Source: Chloroflexota bacterium (GTDB lineage: Bacteria > Chloroflexota > Dehalococcoidia > Lucifugimonadales > JADFKI01). From it: a stretch of 6,675 nucleotides of DNA. Positions 5,618 to 6,675 of the stretch are shown here, one piece after another. Positions within the stretch are counted from its first letter, which is position 1; each line of letters starts with the position of its first letter. The stretch lies in assembly GCA_024648655.1 (NCBI GenBank), contig JAGGDZ010000129.1:1-6675 (forward strand). The letters are read 5' to 3'. A program made the position numbers and the translations under genes. Under the pieces are notes generated by a model. That model had not been told where the DNA came from. It searched no databases and was given only the letters and a program-made list of their open reading frames with translations.

Positions 5618-6070
5618 TCAGAATCCGTCCCAACCCGGCAATGATGCTGACTGCCTAACCCACTCCGCCATCTGTTCCTCGTCCATCTTCCCCTCTCCGA
5701 TATTCACCCAGCGCGCGTCCGGGTCTTTTCCTGCTTCCGGCGGCAGAGGGTTGAGTGAATTCCCATTCATAAAGGTAATCTTCACATACTTCGCGAAACA
5801 GTGGACGTTCAGGAACCATCCTAAGCCCTCGACTCCATACCAGGGTGAGTTCCACCTGACAGCCTTTTGCACATCGGGCACATTCTGCTCGATTATTTCG
5901 TCAAGCCGTCGCCCCAGCTCGTACTTCCACTCCGGCATCGCTGCAATGTATGCTTGCACGGGCGCATCGCCATCCGCCTTGCCTATCTGTGGATTCCCGC
6001 CCGACAGCAGCAGCACCGGATTTCCGTGAACATCAATCGACGGTGTTCCATAAGACCTCTTCGTTGTCAT
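5618..6070 (-). CDS. DUF1801 (YdhG-like) domain protein
   Basis: A 150-residue protein. ATG 6070 is chosen because AAAAAGGAG (6079-6087) lies eight bases ahead; an in-frame GTG at 6100 lacks such a site. The DUF1801 domain covers about residues 36-141. It opens with VQAYIAAMPEWKYELGRRLD (38-57), then VPDVQKAVRWNSPWYG (64-79), the aromatic FAKYVKITFMNG strand pair (92-103) and a C-terminal helix with the typical DEEQMAEWVRQ (130-140). These small proteins have an alpha/beta fold of unestablished molecular function; some relatives are annotated as iron-chaperone-like, which nothing here proves. The first 35 residues form a low-complexity Gly/Pro-containing lead with no signal-peptide features. 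It ends at the strong hairpin at 5550-5573. The gene upstream on the same strand encodes an epoxide-hydrolase-like enzyme; with a 148-base gap, co-transcription is possible but not shown. Confidence 0.85.
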   Translation of the reverse strand: MTTKRSYGTPSIDVHGNPVLLLSGGNPQIGKADGDAPVQAYIAAMPEWKYELGRRLDEIIEQNVPDVQKAVRWNSPWYGVEGLGWFLNVHCFAKYVKITFMNGNSLNPLPPEAGKDPDARWVNIGEGKMDEEQMAEWVRQSASLPGWDGF

Positions 6071-6078
6071 CGCATTAG

Positions 6079-6087
6079 CTCCTTTTT
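6079..6087 (-). promoter_or_regulatory. Strong Shine-Dalgarno for the DUF1801-type gene
   Basis: AAAAAGGAG on the minus strand ends eight bases before ATG 6070, selecting this start over GTG 6100. A minimal out-of-frame ATG-CGA-TGA lies between the site and the start, overlapping the true start codon. Confidence 0.75.
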
Positions 6088-6218
6088 GCGCTCCTCGCAC
6101 CGAAAGAGACGATCACCTCAATAGGCTAGTTCATAGTACGCATCCGATGAAATCAATTCCATCAACCTGCCACTGGGCAGAACCAGGCTCCCGCCATCCC
6201 GTTCCGACTTTACCTGAG

Positions 6219-6675
6219 TTAACGTCGCAGCGGCCTGAAGAACGACCGCAAATCCTCCGCCAGCGCCTCCGGCTTCTCCAGTGCCGCGAAGTGCCCGCCA
6301 TCCGGCATCTCAGTCCACTGCTGCAAGTTGAACACCCGCTCCGCATACTCACGTGGCGGATACCCGATGTCCTTCGGGAATCTCGCCACTGCCGACGGCG
6401 GCGTGATAATCTCGCCCTTCTCCAGCATCAGCGGCGCGCGCTGCGACTCGTAGTAAATCCGCACCGACGAGCTTATCGTCTGCGTAACCCAGTAGATGGT
6501 GATGTTCGTAAGCAGCTCGTCCTTCGTATAGACGCTCTCAACATCCCCGTTGCAGTCCGACCACGCCCGGAACTTCTCCACGATCCACGCGGCAAGTCCG
6601 ACCGGCGAATCCGTCAGCCCGTAGGACAGCGTCTGCGGCTTCGTGCCCTGTATGTGCCCGTATGCCCCTTCGTCC
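6219..6675 (-). CDS. Epoxide-hydrolase-like alpha/beta hydrolase, C-terminal part (5' end outside window)
   Basis: The last 151 codons of a gene running in from the right edge, ending at TAA (6219-6221). The frame continues unbroken to 6674, so the protein start lies outside. The visible blocks match microsomal-type epoxide hydrolases (EHN-domain family, usually about 380-400 residues). They are HIQGTKPQTLSYGLTDSP (fragment residues 7-24), AAWIVEKFRAWSD (28-40), KDELLTNITIYWVT (51-64), SSSVRIYYE (68-76) and MPDGGHFAALEKPE (123-136). H128 in GGHF is the catalytic histidine. D102 in FPKD is the likely charge-relay acid, 26 residues earlier as in the family. The nucleophilic aspartate, oxyanion motif and N-terminal EHN domain lie beyond the edge. 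The reaction would be hydrolysis of an epoxide to a diol via a covalent ester; the substrate is unknown. The C-terminus is intact and no frameshift is seen. Confidence 0.88.
   Translation of the reverse strand, partial: DEGAYGHIQGTKPQTLSYGLTDSPVGLAAWIVEKFRAWSDCNGDVESVYTKDELLTNITIYWVTQTISSSVRIYYESQRAPLMLEKGEIITPPSAVARFPKDIGYPPREYAERVFNLQQWTEMPDGGHFAALEKPEALAEDLRSFFRPLRR

Noticed and set aside
5096..5644. Plus-strand open frame of 182 codons in another frame of serS
   Set aside because: Most of it overlaps conserved SerRS motifs in the true frame, and its low-complexity Ser/Pro/Arg composition is typical of an off-frame reading.
6131..6352. Minus-strand open frame of 73 codons rich in Arg/Ser/Cys
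   Set aside because: It mostly overlaps the epoxide-hydrolase-like C-terminus, including its GGHF histidine motif, in a different frame.

Overview
This is a bacterial chromosomal window of moderately high GC with genes on both strands. It carries six genes: two truncated by the window edges and one (serS) a clear housekeeping gene. The mix of a Uma2-family nuclease, a DUF1801-type protein, an epoxide-hydrolase-like enzyme, ferritin-like proteins and a short GTCATTC...GAATGAC-style inverted repeat would suit an environmental Chloroflexota-type genome. That lineage guess is inference; no marker here proves it.

Left part (1-2300, minus strand): a tandem pair of full-length paralogous ferritin-like proteins, probably one operon read right to left. 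The upstream gene (1091-2188) keeps a complete set of candidate diiron ligands: two ExxH motifs plus two suitably spaced glutamates. The downstream gene (1-1015, cut by the window edge) aligns with it without gaps across the core and keeps both histidines, but all four candidate carboxylates are replaced (A, N, G, K). This active/degenerate pair is the most interesting item in the window. It resembles the logic of PaaA/PaaC and of the alpha/beta subunits of bacterial multicomponent monooxygenases.

Middle part (2189-4221): a 496-base gene-free stretch holds the likely promoter of the ferritin-like pair, a nested inverted repeat and a MITE-like element. It is followed by a minus-strand gene pair: a Uma2-family nuclease-fold protein with an added heptad-repeat coiled coil, built from six 21-bp DNA repeats, and a 117-residue protein of unknown function that starts at GTG five bases after the Uma2 stop. 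A 311-base divergent region with two candidate extended -10 promoters and two hairpins separates this pair from serS.

Right part (4222-6675): serS, a complete seryl-tRNA synthetase on the plus strand with a TTG start, converges on a minus-strand DUF1801-type gene. Between them lies a strong hairpin that can serve as a terminator, mainly for the minus strand. Upstream of the DUF1801 gene on the same strand is the C-terminal part of an epoxide-hydrolase-like alpha/beta hydrolase running off the right edge. Apart from the two pairs, the genes look like independent units rather than one pathway.
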